This document shows, piece after piece, positions 15,884 through 25,594 of a stretch of DNA of 64,000 nucleotides. Origin of the DNA: an uncultured Clostridia bacterium (GTDB lineage: Bacteria; Bacillota; Clostridia; Christensenellales; UBA1242); the NCBI GenBank assembly GCA_944362965.1, contig CALVTR010000001.1, positions 1-64,000 on the forward strand. Reading direction: 5' to 3'. Position 1 is the stretch's first letter, and every line of letters starts with the position of its first letter. Under the pieces are notes generated by a model. The model was not told the DNA's origin. It made no database searches and worked only from the letters and a program-made list of their open reading frames with translations. A program made the position numbers and the translations under genes.

Positions 15884-16393
15884 ATGACAGAAATTGACAA
15901 AATTGTTTCTATTGCTGTTAAATGGTGGGCTGACCAAATCGATGGAACAACCGACAAAATCGCATATCAAGACGCACGTGAAAACATTGAAAAATATAGA
16001 GATATTGACCCTAATGAAATAAAAGACTTAAGCGTTATTGCAGAAATTTTCAAGTATGCTGAAGAGATATATACATATAGAAAGAAAAAAGACATATTTG
16101 TTATGCAAGAGCAGCGCCGTCGTTTTGAATTTCAACTTGAAAAGTATATTAGAAAATATCTTACTGAAAGAAAAATAGCTTATCTCTACACCGAAGAAGA
16201 TGCAAGTGCTGATGGCATTTTAGGAGTGGCAACTTATTATGCAGGCATACGCAATGAAGGCGATAAGGATGGCGAGCCTAGCCCATTCCCAAAAAGCATT
16301 GAAATGTATGTGACTGAAAATTCAATAGAAATTAGATATGACGAAAATGGTCCACTGCTGTCAATCTATGAAACAGAGCCAGAAAATTTTTAA
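15884..16393 (+). CDS. Hypothetical 169-residue cytosolic protein
   Basis: Not recognised. It has its own strong promoter and an AAGGAG site. The N-terminal two thirds are helical and charged (VSIAVKWWADQIDG, KDIFVMQEQRRRFEFQLEKYIRKYL). The last third contains PFPKSIEMYVTENSIEIRYDENGPLLSIYE, probably beta strands. There are no membrane segments, signal peptide or cysteine motifs. It stands alone between the nadE operon and an AT repeat. Confidence 0.6.
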   Translation: MTEIDKIVSIAVKWWADQIDGTTDKIAYQDARENIEKYRDIDPNEIKDLSVIAEIFKYAEEIYTYRKKKDIFVMQEQRRRFEFQLEKYIRKYLTERKIAYLYTEEDASADGILGVATYYAGIRNEGDKDGEPSPFPKSIEMYVTENSIEIRYDENGPLLSIYETEPENF

Positions 16394-16490
16394 ATCTTAA
16401 AAAATTGAATAAAATATAAATTTAAAAATTAAATTAAAATTAAAAGATAAATAAAAAATTATATATAAAAAACTATATAAAAATAATATA

Positions 16491-16592
16491 AAATAATAAA
16501 AAATTAAAAATAATATTAAAAATAATAAAAAATTAAAAATAATATTAAAAATAATAAAAAATTAAAAATAATATTAAAAATAATAAAAAATT
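16491..16592. repeat. 29-bp AT-only tandem repeat
   Basis: About 3.5 copies of a 29-bp unit made only of A and T (landmark TAATATTAAAAATAATAA), with exact 29-nt phase over four landmarks. It lies in a stretch of about 240 nt almost free of G and C between two convergent genes. Confidence 0.85.
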
Positions 16593-16642
16593 TAATAATT
16601 TTGACGATTTTATTTAAATTTTAAAAATTCTTTATAAAACAA

Positions 16643-16670
16643 AAATCTCCAATTTATTTTGTGGAGATTT
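16643..16670. terminator. Bidirectional terminator between convergent genes
   Basis: AAATCTCCA/TGGAGATTT stem with flanking A and T runs on both sides. Confidence 0.8.
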
Positions 16671-16728
16671 TTTAATATAATTTAATTTATTGCCTTTTTA
16701 CTTTATTTTTTAACCAATTTAATTAAAA

Positions 16729-18780
16729 TTAAATTTTTTCGGCAACTTCCCATGCACGCCATACAACTGTTCGCAAGTTTCCAACGCTAAGTGCGTCGCC
16801 AACGATATGAACATGCTTTGATGGCTTTGCAATCGGTGAAGGGTTATAGCCAATGGCAGAGATGACGCTGTCTGCCTTAAGCTCAATATTTTTGCCGTCT
16901 TTATCTTGAATTAAAACCTTATCACCTGCAATTTCAAGCACTTTGCTTTCAAGATAAACAGGAACTTTCTTGTATACAAAATAGTCACGAAGATATGATG
17001 AGTTTGCAAGGCAAAGAGAATTTGAAACCATAAGGTCATTCTTTGCTTCAACTATAACAGGCTTTTTGCCTTTCAAGAAAAGGTCGTAGGCAATCTCACA
17101 GCCGCTAAGTCCGCCGCCGATGATTACAACATTTTCGCCCACTTCCCTGCCATAGAGATACTCGCAAGCTTCAATGCAGTTTTCGCCACCCTTCAAAGGC
17201 AGAGTTTTAGGTTTTGCACCCGTTGCAATCACTATCTCGTCAGCTTTAAGAGAAGATAAATCCTTAATTTCAGTGTTATATTTAACGTCGATATTAAGTT
17301 TTTCTATCTGTCTGCGATACCAATCAATAAGCTGTCTATCTTTTTCTTTAAATGATGGTGCTGATGCTGCGATAAACACCCCGCCCAAGCGGTCAGTTTT
17401 TTCGTATATTGTGACCTTATGCCCACGAAGAGTTGCAATACGTGCTGTTTCCATACCGCCAACGCCGCCACCGATGACAGCAACTGTCTTTTGTTTCTTT
17501 GCAGGAACAATATCATATTTATGATTTTGCATTGTAAGTGGATTTATTGCACAACGCGACATGTGTTTTGTGTCGCTGAGTGCGCCCGCATTTGCCACGC
17601 CCTTATAGTGAGATATTGGGAAACAGCCGTTATGGCAGCAAATACATGGCATGATATCTTCAAGACGCTCTTCTTTTAATTTTGTCACCCATGCGTGATC
17701 TGCAAGGAATTGTCTTGCAACACCCATTGCATCTATTTCGCCATTTTCTATAGCCTTTGCAGCCACATCAGGCTCCATTCTTCCAGCACAGACAACAGGA
17801 ATATCAAGCACTTTTTTAACTTCGCTGACATCCTTTAGATTGCAGTTTTGTGGCATATATTCTGGTGGATGAGCCCAATACCAAGCATCATACGTTCCAT
17901 TATCTGAATCAAACATGTCATAGCCTGCATCTTGGAGATATTTTGCGGCTTTCAAGCTTTCTTCCATATCTCTTCCGACTTCAGTGTATTCTTCGCCCGG
18001 AATTGCCCCCTGACAGAAGCCCTTTGTTTTGCTTACCGCAGAATATCTTAATGACACAGGATAATCTTGCCCGCACGCAGCTTTGATAGCCTTGACAACT
18101 TCCACTGCAAATCTATAGCGGTTTTCAAAGCTTCCGCCATACTCATCTGTTCTAAAGTTTGTATACTTTGTTGTAAATTGGTCAAGTAGATAGCCTTCAT
18201 GCACAGCGTGAACTTCCACGCCGTCTACACCTGCTTCTTTACATAGTTTTGCAGTCTTTGCAAAGGCGTCTATCATCTTCTCAATTTCCTTCTTTGTTAC
18301 AGCCCTTGTAAGCACGCCTTCTGCCCAACGTGATGGGAGCTTGCTTGGTGATGCACAGAGATATCGCACGTCGAATATTGGTTTTACAAGTGCGTTTAAA
18401 ACCTTATGCTTAAGCATAGGCACCATTGCGTTTGGTATTGAGAAAGAGCGTCCAAAACCTGCTGTGAGCTGAATGAAGAGTTTAGCACCTGTTTTGTGGA
18501 TTTCTTCCATATATGGCTTAAGTTTTTTGAATGACTTTTTGCTTTTATATAGCCACTGCCCGCCTATCAGATTTTTAAGCGGTGCTATGCCCGGAATAAT
18601 AAGCCCAACATTGTTTTTTGCAACGTCCATAAAAAAGTCGGCTGCGTCTTGGTCAAAATGGTGAGGTTCCATCCATCCAAAGAGTGACGTTCCGCCCATT
18701 GGGCATAGAACAATCCTGTTTTTAATTTCTACATTGCCTATCTTCCAACTTGTGAAGAGTGCTTGATATTTTTTATCCAT
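16729..18780 (-). CDS. NADH:flavin oxidoreductase / 2-enoate-reductase-type flavoprotein
   Basis: A 683-residue protein with three parts. Residues 1-350 are an old-yellow-enzyme TIM barrel binding FMN (ALFTSWKIGNVEIKNRIVLCPM, VEVHAVHEGYLLDQF, YGGSFENRYRF). A 4Fe-4S site follows (CICCHNGCF ... CAINP). The C-terminal part has two Rossmann folds for FAD and NAD(P)H (VIGGGVGGMETA and VIIGGGLSGCEIA). This is the layout of 2,4-dienoyl-CoA reductase, 2-enoate reductase and bile-acid BaiCD/BaiH enzymes. The ATG at 18780 follows AAAAGGGGATAAT; an upstream extension is not supported. It stands alone. Substrate cannot be told from sequence. Confidence 0.9.
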   Translation of the reverse strand: MDKKYQALFTSWKIGNVEIKNRIVLCPMGGTSLFGWMEPHHFDQDAADFFMDVAKNNVGLIIPGIAPLKNLIGGQWLYKSKKSFKKLKPYMEEIHKTGAKLFIQLTAGFGRSFSIPNAMVPMLKHKVLNALVKPIFDVRYLCASPSKLPSRWAEGVLTRAVTKKEIEKMIDAFAKTAKLCKEAGVDGVEVHAVHEGYLLDQFTTKYTNFRTDEYGGSFENRYRFAVEVVKAIKAACGQDYPVSLRYSAVSKTKGFCQGAIPGEEYTEVGRDMEESLKAAKYLQDAGYDMFDSDNGTYDAWYWAHPPEYMPQNCNLKDVSEVKKVLDIPVVCAGRMEPDVAAKAIENGEIDAMGVARQFLADHAWVTKLKEERLEDIMPCICCHNGCFPISHYKGVANAGALSDTKHMSRCAINPLTMQNHKYDIVPAKKQKTVAVIGGGVGGMETARIATLRGHKVTIYEKTDRLGGVFIAASAPSFKEKDRQLIDWYRRQIEKLNIDVKYNTEIKDLSSLKADEIVIATGAKPKTLPLKGGENCIEACEYLYGREVGENVVIIGGGLSGCEIAYDLFLKGKKPVIVEAKNDLMVSNSLCLANSSYLRDYFVYKKVPVYLESKVLEIAGDKVLIQDKDGKNIELKADSVISAIGYNPSPIAKPSKHVHIVGDALSVGNLRTVVWRAWEVAEKI

Positions 18781-19023
18781 ATTATCCCCTTTTATTAAAA
18801 AAACATTTAATGTTTTTATAGATTTATTATAAAAGATTTGCAATATTTTACAAAATGATTATAAAAAAATTTAAAAATATATTTTTAGACTTTTATTCTA
18901 ATATCATTTACATTTTTTGAAAATTATGATAGAATACTATTGAATATGATTTTAATTTAATATTTATTAAATTAAATAGAAATAATATAATTATAATAAT
19001 TACAAAAGCCAAAGGGAGATATT

Positions 19024-22000
19024 ATGGTTAAACAAAATACATATAGATTTTTCATAGTTTTATTGTGCCTAGCTTGTCTTATACTTGCCGTGTTTTCACT
19101 TAATGGCAGCTTTAACAGTTCTCACCAATACTCGGTGGAAGACTTCTATGAATTTGAAAAAGCGGCGGTGGCTTTAAATGATACAATAGATGATGAAAAT
19201 TTAAACAGCAAGAGCTTCAATGGTGCAAATAATAGCGAATATTCAACCTTTTATCTTAAACGTCTTATCACTGTTGGCAAACTTGATAGCACGTATGGTG
19301 CAAACAAGGTTGTTGACGGATACAAAGATATATCGTTCTTATGCTTTGCAAGCGAAGAGCAAACAGAATATGCTTACTCAAAATTATCTCAAAATGATGA
19401 CATTTTAGTGATTGTTGACCAAATTATCTCTGCAAATGACTATTCCGACAATGAATATGATTATTCAAATCATCTAAATTGGGGCTACGGTGCAATCAAT
19501 GCTGGCGGAATAAACGACTATTTAAGCAGCTTTGGCACAGATGAAGAAGTTGTGGTTGCCGTGCTTGATACAGGTATAAATACATCGCATGAAATGTTGC
19601 AAGACAGGATTTTATCAAATAGAGGACGACTTGTTGGATATAGTTATTATCAAACTACAAATACATATAGCGGATATAGTTTTGAAGACGATCAAGGGCA
19701 TGGCTCGCATGTCTCTGGGATTATAACTTCTTCCACCCCTGACAATGTTAAAATTCTTCCTATAAAAGTTTTAAATTCTAGTGGCAGTGGAACTTTTAGT
19801 CAAGTTTTGCTTGCTTTTGAAAGAATACAAGCGGTTTATAGCTCTTACAATATCTGCTGTATTAACTTAAGTTTAGGTGGCGTGAGTGATACCTCCACCC
19901 TGTCGCAACTTGACAGTTGGTTTGAAACCCTAAGGGAGCAAGATATTTTATCTGTTGTTTCTGCCGGGAATGATAAACTTGATACTGCAAATTATATGCC
20001 AGCAAATAGCGATAACGTTATCACAGTATCTGCCCTAAAAAGAGATGGAGATAGCTATAGTTTTGACGAAAGCTATTCAAATTTTGGGCAGAGTGTGGAT
20101 ATTGCGGCGCCTGGCTCAAGTATTATCTCAGCTTATTTCTATTATAATTCGCAGTCTAATCGATACGCATCTATGAGCGGAACATCTATGGCAGCTCCGC
20201 ATGTGAGTGCCGCCGTTGCACTGCTTTGTTGCGATTTGCAGTATTGGAATGGAAGCAGCCATACATATACGGCAGATGAGATTGAAGCAAGGCTCTATCA
20301 AAACACCACTGATTTGGGCGAGCCCGGCAAGGATATATTCTATGGCTATGGAATGCTAGATTTAAAATATTTCAATGTTCAAAATAATCAAGATGTTTTA
20401 TCGTTTAAAGACGGCAGTGGCAATGTTGTCAGCACGGAAACTTACACCGAATTTACAAGTCGTTTGACACTTAATGTTTCGTCAAGTGACAGTGGCTATC
20501 GAATTTTCTATACAACTGACGGAACAACACCTGACAAAAATTCTTATGAATATCTATCACCGCTTAACGTTACAAACTCTGTTATATACAAATTTATTGC
20601 ACTGAAAATAGTAAATGGAAGCACAGTGGCAAGTTCTATTGTCTACACTGTGGAGCTTTTCAATCCAAATGATGACGTTAGCAACTTCTTTGTTATAGAC
20701 TCAAATAATGTTGTAATTGAATATACCGGGCATTTTAAAAATCTTGTTATTCCTGACGTGATTGACGGCAGAAGTGTGGAAGAACTTGGCGACTATCTCT
20801 TCTATGACAATATAATTGAAACCGTTGTTATTCCAGACAGCTGTCAAATAATCAATTCTTATTGTTTCTCAAATTGTGAAAACTTGACTGAAGTCACATT
20901 TGAAAACGTATATTTCATTGGTGGTTATGCCTTTGAAAACTGCACTTCTTTAAGTTCAATAAATCTTGATAGTGTCACTCAAATTGCACCGAGATATATA
21001 AATTATGATATGAACGGACATATCTTTGACGGCTGCACTGCTCTAACTGAAGTCTATCTGCCAAACATTGAGCTTATGGGAGCAAACAACTTCGCAAATT
21101 CTCAGGTCAAATCAGTTTATATCGGTCTAACGCTAACCACCGTCTATGGACGTGCAATAGATAGCGGTATCACCGTATATGGCTATAAAGATAGCAGTGC
21201 AGAAGAGTATTGTGATGATTATGGAAATATCTTTGTTGCACTTGATGAGCTTGAAATAATTTCCGACCTTCCATCTACAAAAAGTGTTACGCAATATACA
21301 AATGAACGTCTATCAATTACCGCAGCAGGATTTATTCTCTCTTATCAATGGTATCAAACTGAAGATACAATAACAAATGGCGTTGCTATTGCAGGCGAGA
21401 CGAGCTCTTCCATGAGAATAGATACTAGCAACATTGGCGAAAAGAAATACTTTGTTTATATCAGTGCTTGGGGCGGAAAAAGTATATACTCAAGCATTTG
21501 CACGGTGACAACAAGCATGCTTGTGCAAAATAATGTGGCACAAATCTACGATGGCACTTCTTGGCAATACTACCAGTCACTTAATGACGCAGTGGATGCA
21601 AGCTCTGACGGGACAGTTATTGTCTTGACAGCTGACTGTTATCTGACAGAACCGCTTGTGATTTCTTATGATATTTCTATTATTGCAACAAATAACGCGT
21701 CAATTTTTATGACGAGTGCTTTGGAAAACGTTTCGCTTATAACAATAAGTAAAACACTCACACTTGGCTCAACCGAAGCTACCTATCAAGGCTTAGTCAT
21801 AACAAGTCTTGTGATTGATGGGCAAAGTGACAGCTTTGACACCCTATTCCTATTGGAAGATGGGGCGCTGCTAAAAATGCAATCAAATGCAAGGATTCAA
21901 AACTTTACACTTGAAAGTCTTATTCAAGAAAGCGGAAACGCAACCTTCAATATGCTAGGCGGAACAATAACGAATATAAATAAAACAGGAAGTGGCGGGC

Positions 22001-24171
22001 TTATTGACCTAGCTAATACTACTTTAAGTGGCGGCACAATCTCAAACTGCACCGCGACGAGTGGAAATCTATTTGACGTAACAAATGGCAAACTTACAAT
22101 AAACACGTCATCAATAATCAATAACAGCTTTATTTATCTTATAGCGTCTTATTATGATGGTGATATAACTATCACGGGTGGCGGATTTGGAAACAATGAA
22201 TGCAGGGCAATTATTTTATACAATGTTATTGATAATGCAAATTATGATAGCTTCACAAATACTTTAAACCTTAATGGTGGTGTATCTCTTAACAACCGTG
22301 CAATAGACGAAAGCTTCTATGATGTGATTATCTCAGACCGCGAAAGTGGCGACATTTTAAATTGCGTTAACATTTCAAGTGGCTGTCAGTTTACAAATTA
22401 CTATATCGACAACAGCAGAAGCAGTTTTAGTGTAAATATCAATGATAGTCTATACTCAAGTTTAGTTTTATATGTAGATTTTTATAATTATGAAGCTTAT
22501 CTTGATGAAAGTCACCCTATCTTCACCCTAAGTAGTTCTGCTGTCATTGACACTGATAACTTGCAAGGCGAAGGCTATAGCTTTATTTTAAATGAAAGCG
22601 GAAACGCAATTTATCTTAAAGATACAACAATTTATCATATCTACTATGTTGTTTCAGATGGAAATATATTAACTCAATTCTATTATCGTGGAGATAAGGT
22701 CAATATTATTGCCGCTCCAACTATGGCAGGTTACAACTTCTTAGGTTGGTATCAAGACCAAGATTTGACTGCTCCTTTCACACTTGACATTATGCCTGCA
22801 AGCGACGTGTATGTCTATGCTAAATGGGAAATTCAAACCTTTATAATCACAGCAAATTGTAGTGAAAATGGAAGCATCTCCCCTAGTGGCGAAATTGTTG
22901 TTGAATACGGACAAGATAAACTATTTACATTTAGTGCTTCTGACGACTATCATGTAAGCTTAATCCAAGTTGACGGCGCAGCTTTGTCAGATGAAAAGCT
23001 TAGTGCTGCCATTGAAAGTGGATATCTATTTGAAAATATCACTGCACCGCATAGTATTTACGTGGAATTTGAAATAAATAGCTATTCTGTAAGTGTCAGC
23101 GTCAATGAATATGGAAGTGTTAGTCCTGATGGAAATCTGACCTTTACTCATGGGCAAGATGCAACCTTTACTCTTAGTGCAGGACAAGGCGCTTATCTTC
23201 AAGCCATCACCATAAATGGAAATAGTGTAGACAGCGAAAATCTTGACAAAATCATTGAAAATGGCTATTTTACGCTGAATATCACTGAAAATTATGAAAT
23301 TTATGTGGAATTTACTTTACATACCTTTATCATATCAGCATCTACAAATGGTTATGGAACTCTTTCACCAAGTGGAGATATCAACTTGCCTTATGGCTCG
23401 TCTCAGCTCTTCGCCGCCACAGCAAATAAAGGCTATCATTTAACAAAAGTTGAAATTGATGGCGTTGAACTTGGCAAAAGCGATTTAGATAAATTTAGCA
23501 CAGATGGTTACACATTTAACAATATTACTCAAAATCATTCAATCTATGTTGAATATGAAATCAATAGCTATACTATATCTGCATCTTCAGACAAGAATGG
23601 AAAGATTTCCCCTGCTGGCACTGCAACTTATAAGTATGGCGATAATATTAAATACCAAATCTCCGCCAATACCGGCTATAAAATTAAAAGTGTTTTTGTA
23701 GATAACGTTGCCCTTATTTCAAATCTTCAAGACGACCTTAAAAATTACAACTACACTTTTCAAGGTATCAGCATTAATCATGAAATTTATGCGGAATTTG
23801 AAATAATCGTATTTGATATATCAATAAACGTGGAAGGCAATGGAACTGTCACAAGCCTGCAAGATAGAACTAGTGCTGAATATGGCGAAAATAGACAGTT
23901 TACAGTCAACACTGATTTTGAAAATTACGACGTTGAAGTTTATGTAAATGACGTTTTGGTCGATACAAACAATAATCAGTTTAGTGTAAATAATATCGAT
24001 GAAGATATTGAAATTGACGTTAGATTTTTAAGAAAACCTTTTGCAAACACACCTGTAGGCAAGGTTGTCATAGTGGCAATTTGTATACTCTCTATAATTA
24101 TAATTGTTTCAATTCCAATTTCCATCACTGTAAAACGCAAGAGAATGTATAAAAATATTGATAGAGACTAG
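19024..24171 (+). CDS. Giant membrane-anchored subtilisin-like serine protease
   Basis: A 1715-residue S8 peptidase exposed on the cell surface. An N-terminal hydrophobic segment (residues 9-25) is followed by a pro-region and the catalytic domain with Asp182 (VLDTGIN), His226 (GHGSHV), oxyanion Asn316 (SAGND) and Ser388 (GTSMAAPH). Next come a chitobiase-C-terminal-like module (about 455-545), BspA-type leucine-rich repeats (about 555-710), an Ig-like part, a Ser/Thr/Asn-rich beta-helix-like region (about 840-1200), one InlB-type repeat ending GWYQDQDL, and five divergent InlB B-repeats of about 80 residues. A membrane helix near 1680-1705 and a basic tail follow; there is no LPxTG motif. 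AAGGGAGAT precedes the ATG. It probably acts on host or bacterial proteins at the surface. Confidence 0.9.
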   Translation: MVKQNTYRFFIVLLCLACLILAVFSLNGSFNSSHQYSVEDFYEFEKAAVALNDTIDDENLNSKSFNGANNSEYSTFYLKRLITVGKLDSTYGANKVVDGYKDISFLCFASEEQTEYAYSKLSQNDDILVIVDQIISANDYSDNEYDYSNHLNWGYGAINAGGINDYLSSFGTDEEVVVAVLDTGINTSHEMLQDRILSNRGRLVGYSYYQTTNTYSGYSFEDDQGHGSHVSGIITSSTPDNVKILPIKVLNSSGSGTFSQVLLAFERIQAVYSSYNICCINLSLGGVSDTSTLSQLDSWFETLREQDILSVVSAGNDKLDTANYMPANSDNVITVSALKRDGDSYSFDESYSNFGQSVDIAAPGSSIISAYFYYNSQSNRYASMSGTSMAAPHVSAAVALLCCDLQYWNGSSHTYTADEIEARLYQNTTDLGEPGKDIFYGYGMLDLKYFNVQNNQDVLSFKDGSGNVVSTETYTEFTSRLTLNVSSSDSGYRIFYTTDGTTPDKNSYEYLSPLNVTNSVIYKFIALKIVNGSTVASSIVYTVELFNPNDDVSNFFVIDSNNVVIEYTGHFKNLVIPDVIDGRSVEELGDYLFYDNIIETVVIPDSCQIINSYCFSNCENLTEVTFENVYFIGGYAFENCTSLSSINLDSVTQIAPRYINYDMNGHIFDGCTALTEVYLPNIELMGANNFANSQVKSVYIGLTLTTVYGRAIDSGITVYGYKDSSAEEYCDDYGNIFVALDELEIISDLPSTKSVTQYTNERLSITAAGFILSYQWYQTEDTITNGVAIAGETSSSMRIDTSNIGEKKYFVYISAWGGKSIYSSICTVTTSMLVQNNVAQIYDGTSWQYYQSLNDAVDASSDGTVIVLTADCYLTEPLVISYDISIIATNNASIFMTSALENVSLITISKTLTLGSTEATYQGLVITSLVIDGQSDSFDTLFLLEDGALLKMQSNARIQNFTLESLIQESGNATFNMLGGTITNINKTGSGGLIDLANTTLSGGTISNCTATSGNLFDVTNGKLTINTSSIINNSFIYLIASYYDGDITITGGGFGNNECRAIILYNVIDNANYDSFTNTLNLNGGVSLNNRAIDESFYDVIISDRESGDILNCVNISSGCQFTNYYIDNSRSSFSVNINDSLYSSLVLYVDFYNYEAYLDESHPIFTLSSSAVIDTDNLQGEGYSFILNESGNAIYLKDTTIYHIYYVVSDGNILTQFYYRGDKVNIIAAPTMAGYNFLGWYQDQDLTAPFTLDIMPASDVYVYAKWEIQTFIITANCSENGSISPSGEIVVEYGQDKLFTFSASDDYHVSLIQVDGAALSDEKLSAAIESGYLFENITAPHSIYVEFEINSYSVSVSVNEYGSVSPDGNLTFTHGQDATFTLSAGQGAYLQAITINGNSVDSENLDKIIENGYFTLNITENYEIYVEFTLHTFIISASTNGYGTLSPSGDINLPYGSSQLFAATANKGYHLTKVEIDGVELGKSDLDKFSTDGYTFNNITQNHSIYVEYEINSYTISASSDKNGKISPAGTATYKYGDNIKYQISANTGYKIKSVFVDNVALISNLQDDLKNYNYTFQGISINHEIYAEFEIIVFDISINVEGNGTVTSLQDRTSAEYGENRQFTVNTDFENYDVEVYVNDVLVDTNNNQFSVNNIDEDIEIDVRFLRKPFANTPVGKVVIVAICILSIIIIVSIPISITVKRKRMYKNIDRD

Positions 24172-25526
24172 GCTTTCTTAAAGCAGTAGGCAAGTTCTAC
24201 AATATCGCCAGCGCCTAAGATGGCAAACAGCACACCCTTTTCTTTATAGTTGATTATTGCTTGCTCGCACTTTTCAAAACTGTTAAAATATTGGGATTTA
24301 ACCCCGTTTTTAGATAAATCTTTTGCTAAGGCAAAAGAGCTGACACCCTTTATCGGTTTTTCTCGTGCTGGATATATTGGCAAAAGCCACACTTCATCTG
24401 CTGCGTTAAAACAGCTTAGAAATTGCGGATAAAGGTCGCGTGTTCGCGAATAGGTGTGCGGCTGAAAGATTGCAACAACCTTTTTATACTTTAAAAATCG
24501 GCACAAATTTAAAATTGCTTTTATTTCATCGGGATGATGGGCATAGTCATGCACTATCATCCTTTTTTTATTCTTTTGCAAAATTTCAAATCTGCGTGCA
24601 ATGCCCTTAAAGGAATGAACACCCTTTTGAATTTTGTTAAAAGGAACGCCTAGTGCATAGCATACGCCGCAGCAGGCAAGAGCGTTGTATACATTGTGAA
24701 GCCCTAGACAAGAAAGTTTTATTCTGCCCTGTCTGCTACCTTTAATAAACACGTCAAAAGAGATATGCCCATCCTTTGAAATCAAGATATGCTGCGCTTT
24801 AACATTAGCATCATTTTCAATAGCATAGGTGATTTTATTGCATTTTATATTAAGCTCTTGCGACAATTTGTCATCGTTATTGACTATCACATAGCCATCT
24901 TCGGCAGTATTATCTACAAATTTTTGAAAGGAAGAAAACTCGTTTTCTATTGTTTTGAAATAATCCAAATGGTCGGGTTTTATATTGAGAACAACCGAGA
25001 TATAATTTTTGAAAGACAAAAAACTATCTTTATACTCGCACGCTTCGGTCACAAATAAATCACTTTTTGATATATGCACATTTGAATTTGTATTTTTTAG
25101 CACTCCGCCAATATGAATGTTGGGGTTAAGTCCGCACGACAAAAGCACTGACGAGATAAGCCCTGTTGTTGTGGTCTTGCCATGCGTGCCTGCTATTGAA
25201 ATAGTTTTTTTGTTTTGTGTAAGCTGCCCAAGTATCTCTGCCCTTGAATAGATAGGCTTGCCAAGCTTTTTTGCATAAAGTATATCGCTGTTATTTTCAC
25301 TTATCGCGGATGTAAAAATAACTATATCACAGCATTTGACAAATTCTTTTGAAGATTTAAGTTTAAACTTTATAATATTGTCTTTTTCTAATTCTTCAAT
25401 CTCTGCGTTTTTTGTGATATCACTGCCCAAGACTTCTATTCCTTCTGCATGCAAAAAGCGAGCGATAGCAGACATGCTTATGCCACCCACCCCTATTATA
25501 TAAGCCCTTTTTATATTTTCTAACAT
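24168..25526 (-). CDS. murC: UDP-N-acetylmuramate--L-alanine ligase
   Basis: Adds L-alanine to UDP-MurNAc, the first amino acid of the peptidoglycan stem. The 452-residue protein shows the N-terminal Rossmann motif IIGVGGISMSAIA, the P-loop GTHGKTTTTGL, the central ligase domain (LNIKPDHLDYF) and the C-terminal HDYAHHPDEIKAIL and FQPHTYSRT motifs. Length is normal. It is divergent from murB and convergent with the subtilase gene, sharing a CTAG in which both stop codons lie. Confidence 0.97.
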   Translation of the reverse strand: MLENIKRAYIIGVGGISMSAIARFLHAEGIEVLGSDITKNAEIEELEKDNIIKFKLKSSKEFVKCCDIVIFTSAISENNSDILYAKKLGKPIYSRAEILGQLTQNKKTISIAGTHGKTTTTGLISSVLLSCGLNPNIHIGGVLKNTNSNVHISKSDLFVTEACEYKDSFLSFKNYISVVLNIKPDHLDYFKTIENEFSSFQKFVDNTAEDGYVIVNNDDKLSQELNIKCNKITYAIENDANVKAQHILISKDGHISFDVFIKGSRQGRIKLSCLGLHNVYNALACCGVCYALGVPFNKIQKGVHSFKGIARRFEILQKNKKRMIVHDYAHHPDEIKAILNLCRFLKYKKVVAIFQPHTYSRTRDLYPQFLSCFNAADEVWLLPIYPAREKPIKGVSSFALAKDLSKNGVKSQYFNSFEKCEQAIINYKEKGVLFAILGAGDIVELAYCFKKA

Positions 25527-25594
25527 AATCTTTTATATGCATTTTTTATTTTTTATTCCACTCACAACTTAAGATAAATTTCATAAAAAATACT

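Noticed and set aside
16491..16592. CRISPR array
   Set aside because: The 29-nt units are contiguous without unique spacers and consist only of A and T; no cas genes.
24022..24171. LPxTG sorting signal on the subtilase
   Set aside because: The C-terminus has a membrane helix and basic tail, but no LPxTG-like sequence before it.
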